The notes beneath the pieces were generated by a model. That model searched no databases. It saw only the letters and a list, made by a program, of their open reading frames with translations, and was not told the origin of the DNA. Positions 1 through 10,069 of a stretch of 64,000 nt of DNA are shown here, piece after piece (the first letter of the stretch is position 1; every line of letters starts with the position of its first letter). Both the position numbers and the translations under genes were made by a program. This DNA comes from Neisseriaceae bacterium ESL0693 (GTDB taxonomy: Bacteria; Pseudomonadota; Gammaproteobacteria; Burkholderiales; Neisseriaceae): the NCBI GenBank assembly GCA_029433475.1, contig JAQTIE010000003.1, positions 32,393 through 96,392 of the forward strand, written 5' to 3'.

Positions 1-139
1 GTCTGACCAGTTTGGCGCGGGCGTCGGCCTCACTTTTTGCCGTTACCTCTCCCCGAACCACCTGTTCAGTCTGTAGATTTTTTCCTTCAAAGCGGAATTG
101 TGATTCTTTAGTACTGGATTTCTTTGTCGGCGTTGTCAT
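1..139 (-). CDS. pilC: Type IV pilus inner-membrane platform protein PilC (N-terminal fragment)
   Basis: Only the first 46 codons lie in the window; the gene runs off the left edge. The translation starts MTTPTKKSSTK, then has a short beta-type stretch (FRFEGKNLQTEQVVRGEV) and the helix SEADARAKLVR. This is the usual start of PilC/PilG (GspF family), the polytopic inner-membrane platform that couples the pilus ATPases to pilin assembly. It lies 50 bases downstream of pilB on the same strand, the normal pilB-pilC order, so the two are probably one operon. No strong ribosome binding site is visible before the ATG. The call rests on this short N-terminus plus context. Confidence 0.75.
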   Translation of the reverse strand, partial: MTTPTKKSSTKESQFRFEGKNLQTEQVVRGEVTAKSEADARAKLVR

Positions 140-189
140 AATACAATATCCAATAAGTAATTAAATAAATAGGAGTCGATGAGACGGTA

Positions 190-1872
190 TTAATCATTGG
201 TTGTGGCCAGAATCTCGTCCAGCGACGTAATACCGGCCATGACTTTTAATAAACCGGCATGACGCAAATCAATCAGTCCTTCTTTATAGGCCTGAGTACT
301 GATGTCCACTTCGTTACCATTATTCATAATAATGCTTTGCATTTCAGGGCTGATGGGCATGATTTCATAAACACCGGCACGACCTTTGTAGCCTTTGCCG
401 CGGCAGCGCTCGCAGCCGACCGGACGGTAAAAGGTCCATTCTTCGGCCAGATGTTCATCACTGAATCCTGCCCGTTTCAAAACATCTTCCGGTGGTCTGT
501 CTGTCGCGGCTTTGCAAGAACAAAGACGGCGAACCAGTCGCTGTGCCATGATCAGGTTGACGGAACTGGCGATATTAAAGGGAGCAACACCCATGTTTAA
601 CATACGTGACAGGGTAGCTGGTGCGTTATTGGTATGCAAGGTTGAAAATACCATATGACCGGTCTGGGCGGCTTTAATGGCAATATCGGCCGTTTCCAGA
701 TCGCGGATTTCCCCCACCATGATGATGTCCGGATCCTGACGCAGGAATGATTTTAACGCGGCGGCAAAGGTTAAGCCTTGTTTATCATTCACATTAACCT
801 GATTAATGCCCGGTAAATTAATTTCGGCCGGGTCTTCCGCCGTGGAAATGTTGACGCTGTCGGTATTGAGGATATTCAGACAGGTATAGAGTGTTACGGT
901 TTTACCAGAACCGGTTGGCCCTGTCACCAGTACCATGCCGTAAGGACGATGGATAGCCTCCAGCAGCATTTGTTTTTGTATGGGTTCAAAACCCAGTTGT
1001 TCAATATTCAGAGAAGCGGCATCCGAATTCAGGATACGCATCACGATTTTTTCGCCAAATAAGGTAGGCAGGGTGCTGACACGAAAATCAATCGGCCGGT
1101 CACCTTTGCGAAACTGAATTTGCATACGGCCATCCTGCGGGATGCGTTTTTCAGAGATATCCAGTTTAGACATCACTTTAATGCGCGAGGCAACCTGACT
1201 GCGAATATTCAGCGGCATGCGCACCACTTCGCGCAATTGTCCGTCTACGCGGAACCGGACGCGGGCAGATTCTTCATAAAATTCAAAATGGATATCTGAT
1301 GCGCCGCCATTGATGGCATCACCAAGCACCTTAAAAATAAATTTGGCTACCGGGCCATTTTCACTGTCTTCATCATCGGCCGACATGGCGGCTTTGGGCG
1401 CATCTTCATTATCGGCTGTGTTACCGTCAATACCTTCCAGGAGCGTGGTGGATTCTTGTGACAGGTTTTCCAGAAGCTGGCGTAACTGGTCATCGCGCAC
1501 AATCACCAGATGCAGGGTGCAGCCGACATTACTGGCAATTTTCTGGTAGTTCTGAATCGGGGTAGGATCGGATACGGCCAGAAATAAACGGTTATCGCGT
1601 TTGAAAATCGGAATGCACAGATTGGCCTGCATGATATCCGGCCTGATGGTTTTGGTATCAATCAGGTTGTTATCATATGATTTCAGATCCAGTTGCGGAA
1701 TACCGAAGACTTGTGAGAGTAAAGCAGCCAGTTTTTGTGGCGTAATAATCTGTGACTCAAACAACATCGACATGATGGGGCGTTTCTGTTCCAGCTCATG
1801 TCGTAATGTTTCGACTTGTTCAGCATTAATGACTTTACGTTGATATAAAACCCGGATTAGACCCACACTCAT
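190..1872 (-). CDS. pilB: Type IV pilus assembly ATPase PilB (PilF in Neisseria nomenclature)
   Basis: This 560-residue protein is the cytoplasmic hexameric ATPase that powers pilus extension. The first ~150 residues form a GspE/MshEN-like N-terminal domain, followed by an acidic linker (around residues 148-170). The ATPase core has ASDIHFE, a Walker A GPTGSGKT near residue 317, Asp-box and Walker B text ([14 protein letters not shown]) and the His box ([11 protein letters not shown]). A tetracysteine zinc-binding module follows (CSC, then CERCRGKGY), which is typical of PilB/GspE and absent from PilT. Length is normal for the family. It is transcribed towards pilC. With pilT and pilU at 14.4-16.9 kb, the window encodes both extension and retraction motors. 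Confidence 0.95.
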   Translation of the reverse strand: MSVGLIRVLYQRKVINAEQVETLRHELEQKRPIMSMLFESQIITPQKLAALLSQVFGIPQLDLKSYDNNLIDTKTIRPDIMQANLCIPIFKRDNRLFLAVSDPTPIQNYQKIASNVGCTLHLVIVRDDQLRQLLENLSQESTTLLEGIDGNTADNEDAPKAAMSADDEDSENGPVAKFIFKVLGDAINGGASDIHFEFYEESARVRFRVDGQLREVVRMPLNIRSQVASRIKVMSKLDISEKRIPQDGRMQIQFRKGDRPIDFRVSTLPTLFGEKIVMRILNSDAASLNIEQLGFEPIQKQMLLEAIHRPYGMVLVTGPTGSGKTVTLYTCLNILNTDSVNISTAEDPAEINLPGINQVNVNDKQGLTFAAALKSFLRQDPDIIMVGEIRDLETADIAIKAAQTGHMVFSTLHTNNAPATLSRMLNMGVAPFNIASSVNLIMAQRLVRRLCSCKAATDRPPEDVLKRAGFSDEHLAEEWTFYRPVGCERCRGKGYKGRAGVYEIMPISPEMQSIIMNNGNEVDISTQAYKEGLIDLRHAGLLKVMAGITSLDEILATTND

Positions 1873-2074
1873 GTAAACGGTATCCCATAATTAAAATCGA
1901 TAACAGTCAAGCGCCCTGGCTATTCTGTGTGTTCACTACGTTCATCCATTCAGACAGGTTGTGAGACCTGAACGAATAAGAAAGACATGTCTAATATACT
2001 AAAACACATAAAATAGTGCTAATTATTCTAATTATAAGTGAAATTTCTTATTTAGGCAGCCTGTAAATGTGTTT

Positions 2075-3775
2075 TTAAGCACAATATTCCCAATAATCAA
2101 CATAGAGTTGCAATTCCCATTGCTTTTGCCACTCATTGGCCACCAGCCGATAGACCAATCGTACCCGGTCAGGCAGGGTATCTGTACAGCCGAACAACAT
2201 GGCCTCACACTGTTGTGTGTCTTTACGTAAACCCAATTTCAGGTGATTGGTGCCCACTGGCCGTTGCCATAAAACCTCGAATTCATCACAAAAACGGGGT
2301 TCTGCAAATCCTTGCCCCCACACGTAGCCTGATAGCTGTTGTGCTGTAGTCAGGTTTAGGTAGCCGCTGTCCAGCGAACCATCGGTCAGGTGATGCTGGT
2401 TTAAATCGTCCGGTGTTAATCGTTGCCGGCAAACCTCTTCAAACACCGTTTGAAATTCGGGCAGCTTATCTGCCTCAATGGTCAGACCGGCAGCCATGGC
2501 ATGGCCGCCAAAGGTAATCATTAATTCGGGCTGTTGTTTGCTGACCTGATCGAGTGCATCACGCAAATGTAAGCCTTCAATGGAACGGCCGGAACCACGC
2601 AACTGATTATGGTCAGCCGGGGCAAAAACAATGGTCGGACGGTGTAAGCGTTCGCGTAAGCGGCCAGCCACAATACCAATCACTCCTTGATGCCAGTCTG
2701 GTTGATAAACCACTGTACTGTAACCTTTGGCCGTGTCAATGTCTGGCAATTGGCCAAGGGCTTCTTGCAGTATGTGTGTTTCAATCTGGCGTCGCTGCCG
2801 GTTAAGCTGATCAAGCTGGGTTGCCAATTGTAATGCTTGCTCAGTATCGTCAGCCAAAAGACAGGCAATCCCGATACTCATGTCGTCTAACCTGCCGGCA
2901 GCATTGAGGCGCGGGCCCAGCGCAAAGCCCAGATCAAAAGCCTGAGCGCGCTGAGGGTTACGTTTGGCCAGTGAAAATAAAGCATGTAATCCCGGCTGCA
3001 TTTTGCCGGCACGAATGCGGCGTAATCCTTGTGCCACCAGAATACGGTTGTTGTGATCCAGCGGCACCACATCGGCAATGGTACCCAGTGCCACTAAATC
3101 CAGCCATTGTGCCAGATTGGGTTCGGGGCGCTGTGGATTAAACCAGTTTTGCTGCCGCAACTGTTGCCGCAATGCCATCAATACATAAAACATCACTCCC
3201 ACTCCGGCCAGTGATTTACTGACAAATTCGTCTTCGGGCTGATTGGGGTTGACGATCAGGCAATCGGGCAAAGTATCGGCCGGTAAATGGTGATCGGTGA
3301 TTAATACGTCCATACCCAGCTGGCGCGCATGTGCCACACCGGCACTACTGCCCATGCCATTATCGACCGTCATTAAAAGTTCGGTGCCCAATTGTGCTGC
3401 CATATCGACAATGGCAGAGGTGAGACCATAGCCATGCTCAAATCGGTTAGGCACCAGAAAATCCACGGTGGCACCCATCGCGCGTAAGCCGCGAACACCT
3501 ACGGCACAAGCGGTCGCACCATCAGCATCATAATCAGCCACAATCAGGATTTTTTCACCTGCGGCAATGGCTTGGCTGAGCCGCTGACTGGCCAGATCAA
3601 TATTTTTCAGACCAGTCATGGGCAGTAATGCAGATAAGGGCGTATCTATGGCTCGGCTGTCAGTCACTGATCTGGCCACAAACAGTTGTGCCAGTAATGG
3701 GTCAACCCCGTCATTAATCAGGGTTTGCTTGAGGGTGTGGTCAACAGGCCGCGTAATAATCCGGTTTGATTTCAT
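2075..3775 (-). CDS. recJ: Single-stranded-DNA-specific 5'-3' exonuclease RecJ
   Basis: This 566-residue DHH-family nuclease degrades single-stranded DNA 5' to 3' in RecF-pathway recombination and mismatch repair. Visible motifs are VADYDADGATA (motif I aspartates), VDNGMGS, ITDHHLP (the DHH motif), GPRLNAAGRLDD and the DHHA1-type TFGGHAMAAGLTI. The C-terminal OB-like region is present, so the gene is full length. Its ATG overlaps the stop of the upstream minus-strand gene by four bases (ATGA), indicating translational coupling. A 200-base gap separates it from pilB. Confidence 0.95.
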   Translation of the reverse strand: MKSNRIITRPVDHTLKQTLINDGVDPLLAQLFVARSVTDSRAIDTPLSALLPMTGLKNIDLASQRLSQAIAAGEKILIVADYDADGATACAVGVRGLRAMGATVDFLVPNRFEHGYGLTSAIVDMAAQLGTELLMTVDNGMGSSAGVAHARQLGMDVLITDHHLPADTLPDCLIVNPNQPEDEFVSKSLAGVGVMFYVLMALRQQLRQQNWFNPQRPEPNLAQWLDLVALGTIADVVPLDHNNRILVAQGLRRIRAGKMQPGLHALFSLAKRNPQRAQAFDLGFALGPRLNAAGRLDDMSIGIACLLADDTEQALQLATQLDQLNRQRRQIETHILQEALGQLPDIDTAKGYSTVVYQPDWHQGVIGIVAGRLRERLHRPTIVFAPADHNQLRGSGRSIEGLHLRDALDQVSKQQPELMITFGGHAMAAGLTIEADKLPEFQTVFEEVCRQRLTPDDLNQHHLTDGSLDSGYLNLTTAQQLSGYVWGQGFAEPRFCDEFEVLWQRPVGTNHLKLGLRKDTQQCEAMLFGCTDTLPDRVRLVYRLVANEWQKQWELQLYVDYWEYCA

Positions 3776-4752
3776 AAGGTATGGCCATTAAATGCGGCTT
3801 TAGGGCGCCGTAACCATGAAAATACAGAAGGGGTAATGCTGAGTATACCGCCATGATCACCATCGCAGACCATGGTCAGTTTTTGCTGTTGCCGGGTCTG
3901 AAAGCTGTGCCACAGCGGCTGCCACCATAATGACTCCCATTGATGCAGCCTATCGGCATAGCCAAAAACATCGCCCTGATCGGCCAGATCACATAAATCG
4001 GTTAAGCACACAATCAGTTCCACTTCAGTTTCGGCATGATGCTGTAGTAGTTCATACCAGCCGTTCAGTACCGGTCTGGCACCCAAGGCTCGGCTGCTGT
4101 TACTGTAAACCGTAGCTTTTGGGGATTGTTGACCGATGCTGTCTTGTTGTAGCCAGACATCGTTAATGGCAGGCAAGCCGCGTACGGTGCGTTGCTGATT
4201 TAACGGGTGCTGATATAAAAACATCTGTAATTCGGTCTGTTTTTGTAATAATAATCTGGCGTCCGCACCTTGCGGTTTATCCGCTATGCTGATGACGCCG
4301 CCTAAATCCAGAATATCCGGCTGGCTAAAATCCAGTGGGCGCGGTGTCTGCACCAGCCATACATCGGCGCTAAGCGGCATAAACTGCCAGCCATCTTCAT
4401 GAAACCACTGGCTTAAAGCCTGGCAGAATGCCTGTGCTTCGGTAAGCGTCAGTGCCAAAGCCTGGCCATAACCGCATTGTACTTGATGCATACCGCTATT
4501 CTGGCTTAGCGGTGTGGCCAGCAATACATGAGCCGCCGGATTTAAATTCAGTTGTTGTCTGGCTTTTTGAAGCCAGGAGCCATGCCATAAAAATTGCTGA
4601 TACAGACTACTGCGGCTGTAGGCTTGTGCTGTGTATTTTCCCTGAGAACGCAAGGCATTGAATCCGGGTAGAGAAAGCTCAGGTACCGGTGTGTGCGGGT
4701 GTGGCCACAGCAATGCAGGCAGCACCAGCGTCAGATTAAAATGAGATGACAT
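3772..4752 (-). CDS. Conserved hypothetical protein translationally coupled to recJ
   Basis: The 326-residue product has no signal peptide or membrane segment. It has a Trp- and Gln-rich composition and a C-terminal block (VCDGDHGGILSITPSVFSWLRR). Proteins of this size lie directly upstream of recJ in many betaproteobacteria and are sometimes labelled phosphoglycerate-mutase-like. I cannot see the metal-binding or active-site motifs that would justify that name, so I give no function. The stop overlaps the recJ start (ATGA), so the two proteins are made from one transcript. It is not an ORF shadow: the start is an ATG, codon use resembles its neighbours, and the reading frame fills the whole gap. 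Confidence 0.8.
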   Translation of the reverse strand: MSSHFNLTLVLPALLWPHPHTPVPELSLPGFNALRSQGKYTAQAYSRSSLYQQFLWHGSWLQKARQQLNLNPAAHVLLATPLSQNSGMHQVQCGYGQALALTLTEAQAFCQALSQWFHEDGWQFMPLSADVWLVQTPRPLDFSQPDILDLGGVISIADKPQGADARLLLQKQTELQMFLYQHPLNQQRTVRGLPAINDVWLQQDSIGQQSPKATVYSNSSRALGARPVLNGWYELLQHHAETEVELIVCLTDLCDLADQGDVFGYADRLHQWESLWWQPLWHSFQTRQQQKLTMVCDGDHGGILSITPSVFSWLRRPKAAFNGHTL

Positions 4753-4790
4753 GGCAGATGATTTTGAATGAGATAAACATGGATATAAGA

Positions 4791-6551
4791 TTATTTTTTC
4801 CCATAAAGCCAGTTTTGCACCTGATGCTGATCATTGATACTCAGTAGGGCAGTATCGGCATGGGCGGCCTGTATGGTCAGCTGGGTGTGTTGCAGTAAAC
4901 CATCGCGCACATAATGAATCACTATCGTCTGATTCAGACTGAGCCGTGCCCATTGTTGATTAAAATCAGTGATCATTTCATGATCAATGGCAATCAATTG
5001 ATCACCTGCACACAAACCGGCCTGTTCGGCGCTGCCGTCATGGAATACCTGAGTCAGATGAATACCCATCTTACCCGTTGTAAAACGCGCCCCCAGATCG
5101 GTGGCCTGATCAGTATGCGCTAATGGTTGGGCGGCATAAGCACCGCCATGTTGACGCGCACATGCGTGCCAATTGAGAGTAACCCCCAGATCGGCCAATG
5201 CGTCAGCCAACGGTAAATCTTGCGTAGTGTAAATATATTGCTGATACACCGTACTTAAATCCAGACCGGTGGCCTGTTGCGCTATGTCCAGCCAGGCCGA
5301 TTCAGCCAAAGGTTGCTGGTGCTGGCGCCAGTGCTGGTATAAAGCACGCATCACATCGTCCAGACTGTAGCGCTGATGACTGTGCCGGCGGATATACTGA
5401 TCCAGACACAAAGCAGCCAATGCGCCTTTCTGATAATAGCTGACAATGGCATTGGGGCTGTTTTCGTTTTGCTTATAGTATTTGGTCCAGGCCGTAAAAC
5501 TGGATTCGGCCAGCGTTTGCTGTTGTCTTCCTGCGCCTTTTTGTACACGGGTAATGGTTTTGGCCAGTAAAGCTAAATATTGCTCAACCGTAATGACCTG
5601 GCTGCGCACCAAAAGCCAGTCATCATAATAAGAGGTAATGCCCTCAAATGCCCATAATAATTCGGTATAGGCCTCCTGATTCAGATCACTATCGGCAAAT
5701 GCCGCCGGTTTGATGGATTTGACGTTCCATGCATGAAAATATTCATGACTGAATAAACCGAGCAGGGTGATATAAGCTTCCTGATTGTGCTGACGGAATG
5801 AGGGCAGATCATGCCGGTCAGCCATTAAGGCAGAAGAGGAGCGATGTTCCAGCCCGCCGTAAACCCCTTGCCCGACAAACAGCAAAAAGCAGTAGCGGCT
5901 AAAGGGTGCGGGTGCCTGAAAAAGTGCAATTTCTGTGGCACAGATTTTTTCGACATCGCTCAAGAGCCGTGCTTGATCAAAGGCCGGGAAATGGCCGTTA
6001 ATGACAATTTCGTGCTCAATCCCGCTGGCTTTAAACGGCAATCGTAATAATTTTCCCAGCATGACCGGGCAATCGATCAGTTCGGCATAATTTTCGCTCT
6101 GATATTGCCGGTGTTCAGTGGTGGGCGGTAACGCGGTGGCCACATCCCAGTCATTCGGCAAATGACTGAGATTTAATTGACAAGGTTCGTGCTGACGCTG
6201 ATTATGGCGTAAAAATATACAGGCACCATCAAAAAAACCGCGTTCATTGCTCAGAAAAGCGCCGCGCACAGACACATCAAAAGCATAAACCAGATAGCTA
6301 ATGCGCCAGTGTCCCTTGTGGCCGGGCAGTGACCAGCTGTTTTTATTGATCTGGCTGGTCGTCACGGCAACACCATTACAGTTTGCTTGAAGGGAAACAA
6401 TGTGGCGGGCAAAATCACGAATCATATAACTACCCGGTACCCAATTGGGCAGGCTTAAACTAAAGTCCTGCGTGTCGGTCTGGGTAAAACACAATGTTAC
6501 CTGCCATAAATGCTGGTGCAGGGAATGCGGCCGGATATGATAATGCAACAT
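4791..6551 (-). CDS. M61 family metallopeptidase (glycyl aminopeptidase type) with C-terminal PDZ domain
   Basis: This 586-residue protein has an N-terminal beta-rich peptidase M61 domain (LPNWVPGSYMIRDFARH). The zinc-binding HEYFH lies near residue 268, within SHEYFHAWNVKSIKP, and the downstream glutamate is in LLWAFEGITSYYDD. The C-terminal ~120 residues carry a PDZ-like fold (FTTGKMGIHLTQVF, AGLCAGDQLIAID). This architecture matches cytoplasmic M61 glycyl aminopeptidases. No signal peptide is visible. It lies between the recJ pair and gap on the minus strand, separated from gap by an inverted repeat, so it is probably its own unit. The family call is firm; the substrate is not visible in the sequence. 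Confidence 0.88.
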   Translation of the reverse strand: MLHYHIRPHSLHQHLWQVTLCFTQTDTQDFSLSLPNWVPGSYMIRDFARHIVSLQANCNGVAVTTSQINKNSWSLPGHKGHWRISYLVYAFDVSVRGAFLSNERGFFDGACIFLRHNQRQHEPCQLNLSHLPNDWDVATALPPTTEHRQYQSENYAELIDCPVMLGKLLRLPFKASGIEHEIVINGHFPAFDQARLLSDVEKICATEIALFQAPAPFSRYCFLLFVGQGVYGGLEHRSSSALMADRHDLPSFRQHNQEAYITLLGLFSHEYFHAWNVKSIKPAAFADSDLNQEAYTELLWAFEGITSYYDDWLLVRSQVITVEQYLALLAKTITRVQKGAGRQQQTLAESSFTAWTKYYKQNENSPNAIVSYYQKGALAALCLDQYIRRHSHQRYSLDDVMRALYQHWRQHQQPLAESAWLDIAQQATGLDLSTVYQQYIYTTQDLPLADALADLGVTLNWHACARQHGGAYAAQPLAHTDQATDLGARFTTGKMGIHLTQVFHDGSAEQAGLCAGDQLIAIDHEMITDFNQQWARLSLNQTIVIHYVRDGLLQHTQLTIQAAHADTALLSINDQHQVQNWLYGKK

Positions 6552-6669
6552 GATAAAGCCCTGAGCAAAAAATTAAGATGAAAATGAATGACCTGATGGT
6601 AGTCTGACTGTGTTGTTCAGATGAAGCAATGACACAAAAGTGAGGGGTGGGTAAAGCGCAGGTGTGGCA

Positions 6670-6710
6670 TCTGTTGTCTGAAGGCACTGCTTTAAAATTC
6701 AGACAACAGA
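6670..6710. terminator. 13-bp perfect inverted repeat downstream of gap
   Basis: TCTGTTGTCTGAA at 6670-6682 is repeated exactly inverted at 6698-6710, with a 15-base loop. It lies just after the gap stop (minus strand) and upstream of the M61 gene. No U-run follows on either strand, so it may be a Rho-dependent or mRNA-stabilising hairpin. The arms end in GTCTGAA, like Neisseriaceae DNA uptake sequences, which often form such inverted pairs. Confidence 0.55.
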
Positions 6711-6726
6711 TACATTAGCCTGAAAA

Positions 6727-7755
6727 TCAGGCGATCGGCGTAAAGTCCATGCCAAACATGGCACGGGCAGTATTCAGCATCTGACAACTGAAGCCCCATT
6801 CATTGTCATACCAGGCCAGTACTTTAACCAGATTACCATTGGACACCTTGGTCAGGGTACTGTCAAAAATGGAAGCCTGCGGGGTATGATTAAAATCGGT
6901 AGAAACCAAAGGCAGGGTGTTATAACCCAGAACGTTTTTCATTGCCCCTTCACTGGCACGTTTAACCAGCTCATTGACTTCATCTGCGGTGGTATCGCGT
7001 GCTGCTTCAAACGTCAGGTCAACCAAAGAGACATTGATGGAAGGCACCCGCACGGAAAAACCATCAAATTTACCCTGCAATTCAGGCAACACCAGCCCCA
7101 CCGCTTTGGCGGCACCGGTTTTGGTGGGAATCATGTTTTCCACAGCACTGCGTGCCCGGCGTAAATCTTTGTGGCGCACATCGGTCAGTACCTGATCATT
7201 GGTAAAGGCATGAATCGTGGTCATCAGACCTTTGACAATACCCAGACCATCACTCAGGGCTTTGGCCACCGGTGCCAGGCAGTTGGTGGTACAGGAACCA
7301 TTGGACACTACGGTCATGCCGTCATTGAGTACGCCATGATTCACGCCATATACAATGGTGGCATCAACATCGCTGCCGCCGGGAGCGGAGATCAATACTT
7401 TTTTGGCGCCACTGTGTAAATGCACACTGGCTTTTTCTTTACTGGTAAATGCACCGGTACATTCCAATACCAGATCCACGCCCAGCTCAGCCCAGGGTAA
7501 TTCGGCCGGATTACGGGTAGAAAATAAAGGAATACGATCGCCATTGATCACCAAGGCTTCACCATCGGTGGTCACATCAGCTGCAAAACGGCCATGAACC
7601 GTATCGAATTTAGTCAGATGGGCATTGATTTCCGGGCTGCCACTGGCATTAATGGCCACAATTTCAAACTGATCACGCAAGCGATAGTCATAAATGGCGC
7701 GTAAAATCTGGCGGCCAATACGGCCATAGCCATTAATAGCAACTTTTAAAGTCAT
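6727..7755 (-). CDS. gap: Glyceraldehyde-3-phosphate dehydrogenase, type I
   Basis: This 342-residue enzyme oxidises glyceraldehyde-3-phosphate to 1,3-bisphosphoglycerate in glycolysis, or runs the reverse step in gluconeogenesis. The Rossmann start is [16 protein letters not shown]. The catalytic cysteine is in SNGSCTTNC (near residue 155), and the phosphate-binding segment is [20 protein letters not shown]. The C-terminal [13 protein letters not shown] is typical of GapA-type enzymes. VLECTG and SAPGG also favour GAPDH over erythrose-4-phosphate dehydrogenase. Neisseriaceae often carry two gap paralogues; which one this is cannot be decided here. It stands alone between a hairpin and a 130-base upstream region. 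Confidence 0.92.
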   Translation of the reverse strand: MTLKVAINGYGRIGRQILRAIYDYRLRDQFEIVAINASGSPEINAHLTKFDTVHGRFAADVTTDGEALVINGDRIPLFSTRNPAELPWAELGVDLVLECTGAFTSKEKASVHLHSGAKKVLISAPGGSDVDATIVYGVNHGVLNDGMTVVSNGSCTTNCLAPVAKALSDGLGIVKGLMTTIHAFTNDQVLTDVRHKDLRRARSAVENMIPTKTGAAKAVGLVLPELQGKFDGFSVRVPSINVSLVDLTFEAARDTTADEVNELVKRASEGAMKNVLGYNTLPLVSTDFNHTPQASIFDSTLTKVSNGNLVKVLAWYDNEWGFSCQMLNTARAMFGMDFTPIA

Positions 7756-7886
7756 GGTGTTGATTCCTTCAGGGTCAAACAGGTTTAATCAGTAATATTA
7801 TGTTGAGTGTTGGATAAACGGATTCAGATACCCCGTTGGTATCTGAAGATAATTAAAATTATAACGCATTAGACCATGAAAAACAT

Positions 7887-8459
7887 TCATTGAGGCAGGG
7901 CATTTATGCTGTTTTGTAATTGTTCCATATTTTGTTGAATAATGGTCATATCAAGCCAGCCTGACTGAAGGAACCAGACAAATACAGTCATGTAGCAAAG
8001 CAAGGCCAGCACAATATAAACCAGATAAGCCCCTGCAATTTTAAACCCGCTGACCTGACTGATGCGTTTAAGACCAATAAATTGCACGACCCATATCCAG
8101 ATTTGCCAGAAAAAACCGATCACACTGAATACTTGTGGCCAGTAGAAAGATAAAATCATCGGCAGCATGAGTGCCTCGGTCATCAGAATATAACCGCTCC
8201 AGTTTTGCTGTGCCTTATCAGGTCTGGACAGAAATTGCCGCATCACCAGACTCAACAATAACCATTTTAAAGTGGTGACAATCAGCCAGAGAAACAGCAC
8301 ATGGGTACCGGTACCTAATAAGGGGGTAGCGGCCACCGTATTGAGTACACTCAGTGTAACCAGAATAGCCATAATTACCGTGAGCGGATAGCGATAATGG
8401 GCAGTGTTAAAAAAACGAAGGCGAATGGCGGCTAAAGCATCAAGAAAGAAACGGTACAT
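7887..8459 (-). CDS. Conserved multi-pass inner-membrane protein, function unknown
   Basis: The product is 190 residues from the ATG chosen here (MYRFFLDALAAIRLRFF). An in-frame GTG 39 bases further upstream has no ribosome binding site, whereas GAGATA precedes the chosen ATG. About five hydrophobic segments are visible (for example VIMAILVTLSVLNTVA, HVLFLWLIVTTLKWLLL, LMLPMILSFYWPQVFSVIGFF, GAYLVYIVLALLCYMTVF), with a basic N-terminus that suggests a cytoplasmic start. The topology resembles Yip1-like small membrane proteins, but I do not recognise a diagnostic motif. It lies between gap and folD, both also on the minus strand, with gaps over 100 bases, so co-transcription is uncertain. Confidence 0.7.
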   Translation of the reverse strand: MYRFFLDALAAIRLRFFNTAHYRYPLTVIMAILVTLSVLNTVAATPLLGTGTHVLFLWLIVTTLKWLLLSLVMRQFLSRPDKAQQNWSGYILMTEALMLPMILSFYWPQVFSVIGFFWQIWIWVVQFIGLKRISQVSGFKIAGAYLVYIVLALLCYMTVFVWFLQSGWLDMTIIQQNMEQLQNSINALPQ

Positions 8460-8578
8460 GAAACACAAATATCTCGGTTGGTTGGATAAGAAATACACAA
8501 TATGGCCGCTTAGGGCGATATTGTGTATCAGTAACAGGCTCAGTATTATTTAAAAAATTTTAAAACGTTGTGGCACTA

Positions 8579-9466
8579 TTATAAGGGATTGGCCACAACA
8601 GATAAATCATCGGCTTTATCATGCAAAACGGCCGCTTTAAGGGTGTTTTCCATTAAAGAGGCAATGGTCATGGGTCCCACGCCCCCGGGTACCGGGGTAA
8701 TCATACCCGCGCGCTGCCTGGCGCCTTCGAAGTCGACATCACCACACAACTGGCCATCAGGCAGGCGATTAATGCCCACATCAATCACCACTGCCCCCGG
8801 TTTGATCCACTCTGCCTGAATAAAGTGCGGAATACCCACCCCCACCACCAGAATATCAGCGCCAGCCACTTCCTCGGCCAGATGACGAGTGGCACTGTGG
8901 CAGATGGTTACAGTGGCCTTAGCCAGTAATAATTCCAATGCCTGGGGTCGGCCAACAATATTCGAGGCGCCGACTACCACAGCTTTTTTACCTTCAGGAT
9001 TCACACCATAGTAAGACAGTAAAGTCATGATGCCCTTGGGTGTACAGGGTCGCAGCAATGGCTTTTTAACCACCAGCCGCCCCAGATTGTAGGGATGAAA
9101 GCCATCCACGTCCTTGTCCGGTAAAATGCGTTCCAGCACATGCTCGCTGTCAATATGCGCGGGTAATGGCAGCTGGATTAAAATCCCATCAATCGTATCA
9201 TCGGTATTCATGGCATCAATCAGCCGCAGTAATTCAGCCTCAGTGGTACTGGCCGGCAACAGATGCTGGCAGGATTTAATCCCAATACTTTCACAGGCAC
9301 GCTGTTTATTGCGCACATACACCGCACTGGCCGGATCGTCCCCCAGTAATACCACTGCCAGACAAGGCTGGCGCAGTTTGTGTGTCTGCCGCTTTTGAAG
9401 CTCCTGAGTCAGCTGTGTCAGGATATGCTGGGATACTTTTTTACCGTCAATGATTTGTGCCGTCAT
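8579..9466 (-). CDS. folD: Bifunctional methylenetetrahydrofolate dehydrogenase / methenyltetrahydrofolate cyclohydrolase FolD
   Basis: The 295-residue enzyme interconverts 5,10-methylene-, methenyl- and 10-formyl-tetrahydrofolate, supplying one-carbon units. The ATG of [13 protein letters not shown] is chosen because GGGGAG lies 9-14 bases before it; the in-frame extension upstream has no family similarity. Motifs include [14 protein letters not shown] (the conserved Tyr and Lys), [16 protein letters not shown], the NADP-binding [13 protein letters not shown] and the C-terminal [18 protein letters not shown]. Length matches the family (E. coli 288). The gene is monocistronic and points away from the tRNA operon to its right. 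Confidence 0.95.
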   Translation of the reverse strand: MTAQIIDGKKVSQHILTQLTQELQKRQTHKLRQPCLAVVLLGDDPASAVYVRNKQRACESIGIKSCQHLLPASTTEAELLRLIDAMNTDDTIDGILIQLPLPAHIDSEHVLERILPDKDVDGFHPYNLGRLVVKKPLLRPCTPKGIMTLLSYYGVNPEGKKAVVVGASNIVGRPQALELLLAKATVTICHSATRHLAEEVAGADILVVGVGIPHFIQAEWIKPGAVVIDVGINRLPDGQLCGDVDFEGARQRAGMITPVPGGVGPMTIASLMENTLKAAVLHDKADDLSVVANPL

Positions 9467-9629
9467 GATGCCGATCTCCCCTGAATGACAAATAACCGAT
9501 GACCAATATACTGATCTATGAATAGCGGTTATTGTCGCATTTTTCAGCCGGTTTTTCACCCGTTTCCAACTATTTTGCTAATATTAAAAATAAGATATCA
9601 ATGGAACATTAAAAAAGCTTTCTGGGTGC

Positions 9630-9658
9630 TTGACGCGGTTTTCGCAAACCGGTATAGT
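9630..9658 (+). promoter_or_regulatory. Sigma-70 promoter of the Pro-Arg-His tRNA operon
   Basis: TTGACG (9630-9635) and TATAGT (9653-9658) are separated by 17 bases, 13 bases before the first tRNA. No other reading unit starts here. Confidence 0.85.
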
Positions 9659-9671
9659 TCGGTTCTCTTGT

Positions 9672-9749
9672 CGGGGTGTAGCGCAGCCTGGTTAGCGCAT
9701 CTGCTTTGGGAGCAGAGGGTCGTGAGTTCGAATCCCACCACCCCGACCA
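9672..9749 (+). tRNA. tRNA-Pro (anticodon TGG)
   Basis: The acceptor stem CGGGGTG/CACCCCG, anticodon loop TTTGGGA, T-loop GTTCGAATC and an encoded CCA end are all visible. It is the first gene of a three-tRNA operon. Confidence 0.95.
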
Positions 9750-9788
9750 CATATATTGTGCACCATATCCGACATCGTGTTTGAGCAG

Positions 9789-9865
9789 GCACCCGTAGCT
9801 CAACCGGATAGAGCACCGGCCTTCTAAGCCGGGGGTTACAGGTTCGATTCCTGTCGGGTGCACCA
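9789..9865 (+). tRNA. tRNA-Arg (anticodon TCT)
   Basis: The acceptor stem GCACCCG/CGGGTGC, anticodon loop CTTCTAA, T-loop GTTCGATTC and encoded CCA are visible. It reads AGA and AGG codons. Confidence 0.95.
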
Positions 9866-9880
9866 TTGAAAAGTTTTTGT

Positions 9881-9957
9881 GGTGGCTGTAGCTCAGTTGG
9901 TAGAGCCCTGGATTGTGATTCCAGTTGTCGTGGGTTCGAGCCCCATCAGCCACCCCA
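9881..9957 (+). tRNA. tRNA-His (anticodon GTG)
   Basis: The acceptor stem GTGGCTG/CAGCCAC has the extra G-1 (9881) opposite C73, the identity element of bacterial tRNA-His. The anticodon loop is TTGTGAT and the CCA is encoded. Confidence 0.95.
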
Positions 9958-9963
9958 CTCTTA

Positions 9964-9991
9964 AAGCCTAAGCATCTGCTTGGGCTTTTTG
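9964..9991 (+). terminator. Rho-independent terminator of the tRNA operon
   Basis: AAGCCTAAGCA pairs with TGCTTGGGCTT (two G-T pairs) and is followed by a T-run ending at about 9990. It lies 7 bases after tRNA-His. Confidence 0.85.
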
Positions 9992-10069
9992 TTTATCCGT
10001 ATTTGTCTATAATCGTGATGCTGTTACACTTAATATCCTCATGTCTGACTGTTCAGAAATTATCACTTC

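Noticed and set aside
9598..9953. Minus-strand ORFs of 72 and 114 codons and a plus-strand ORF of 88 codons
   Set aside because: They are translations across the Pro, Arg and His tRNA genes.
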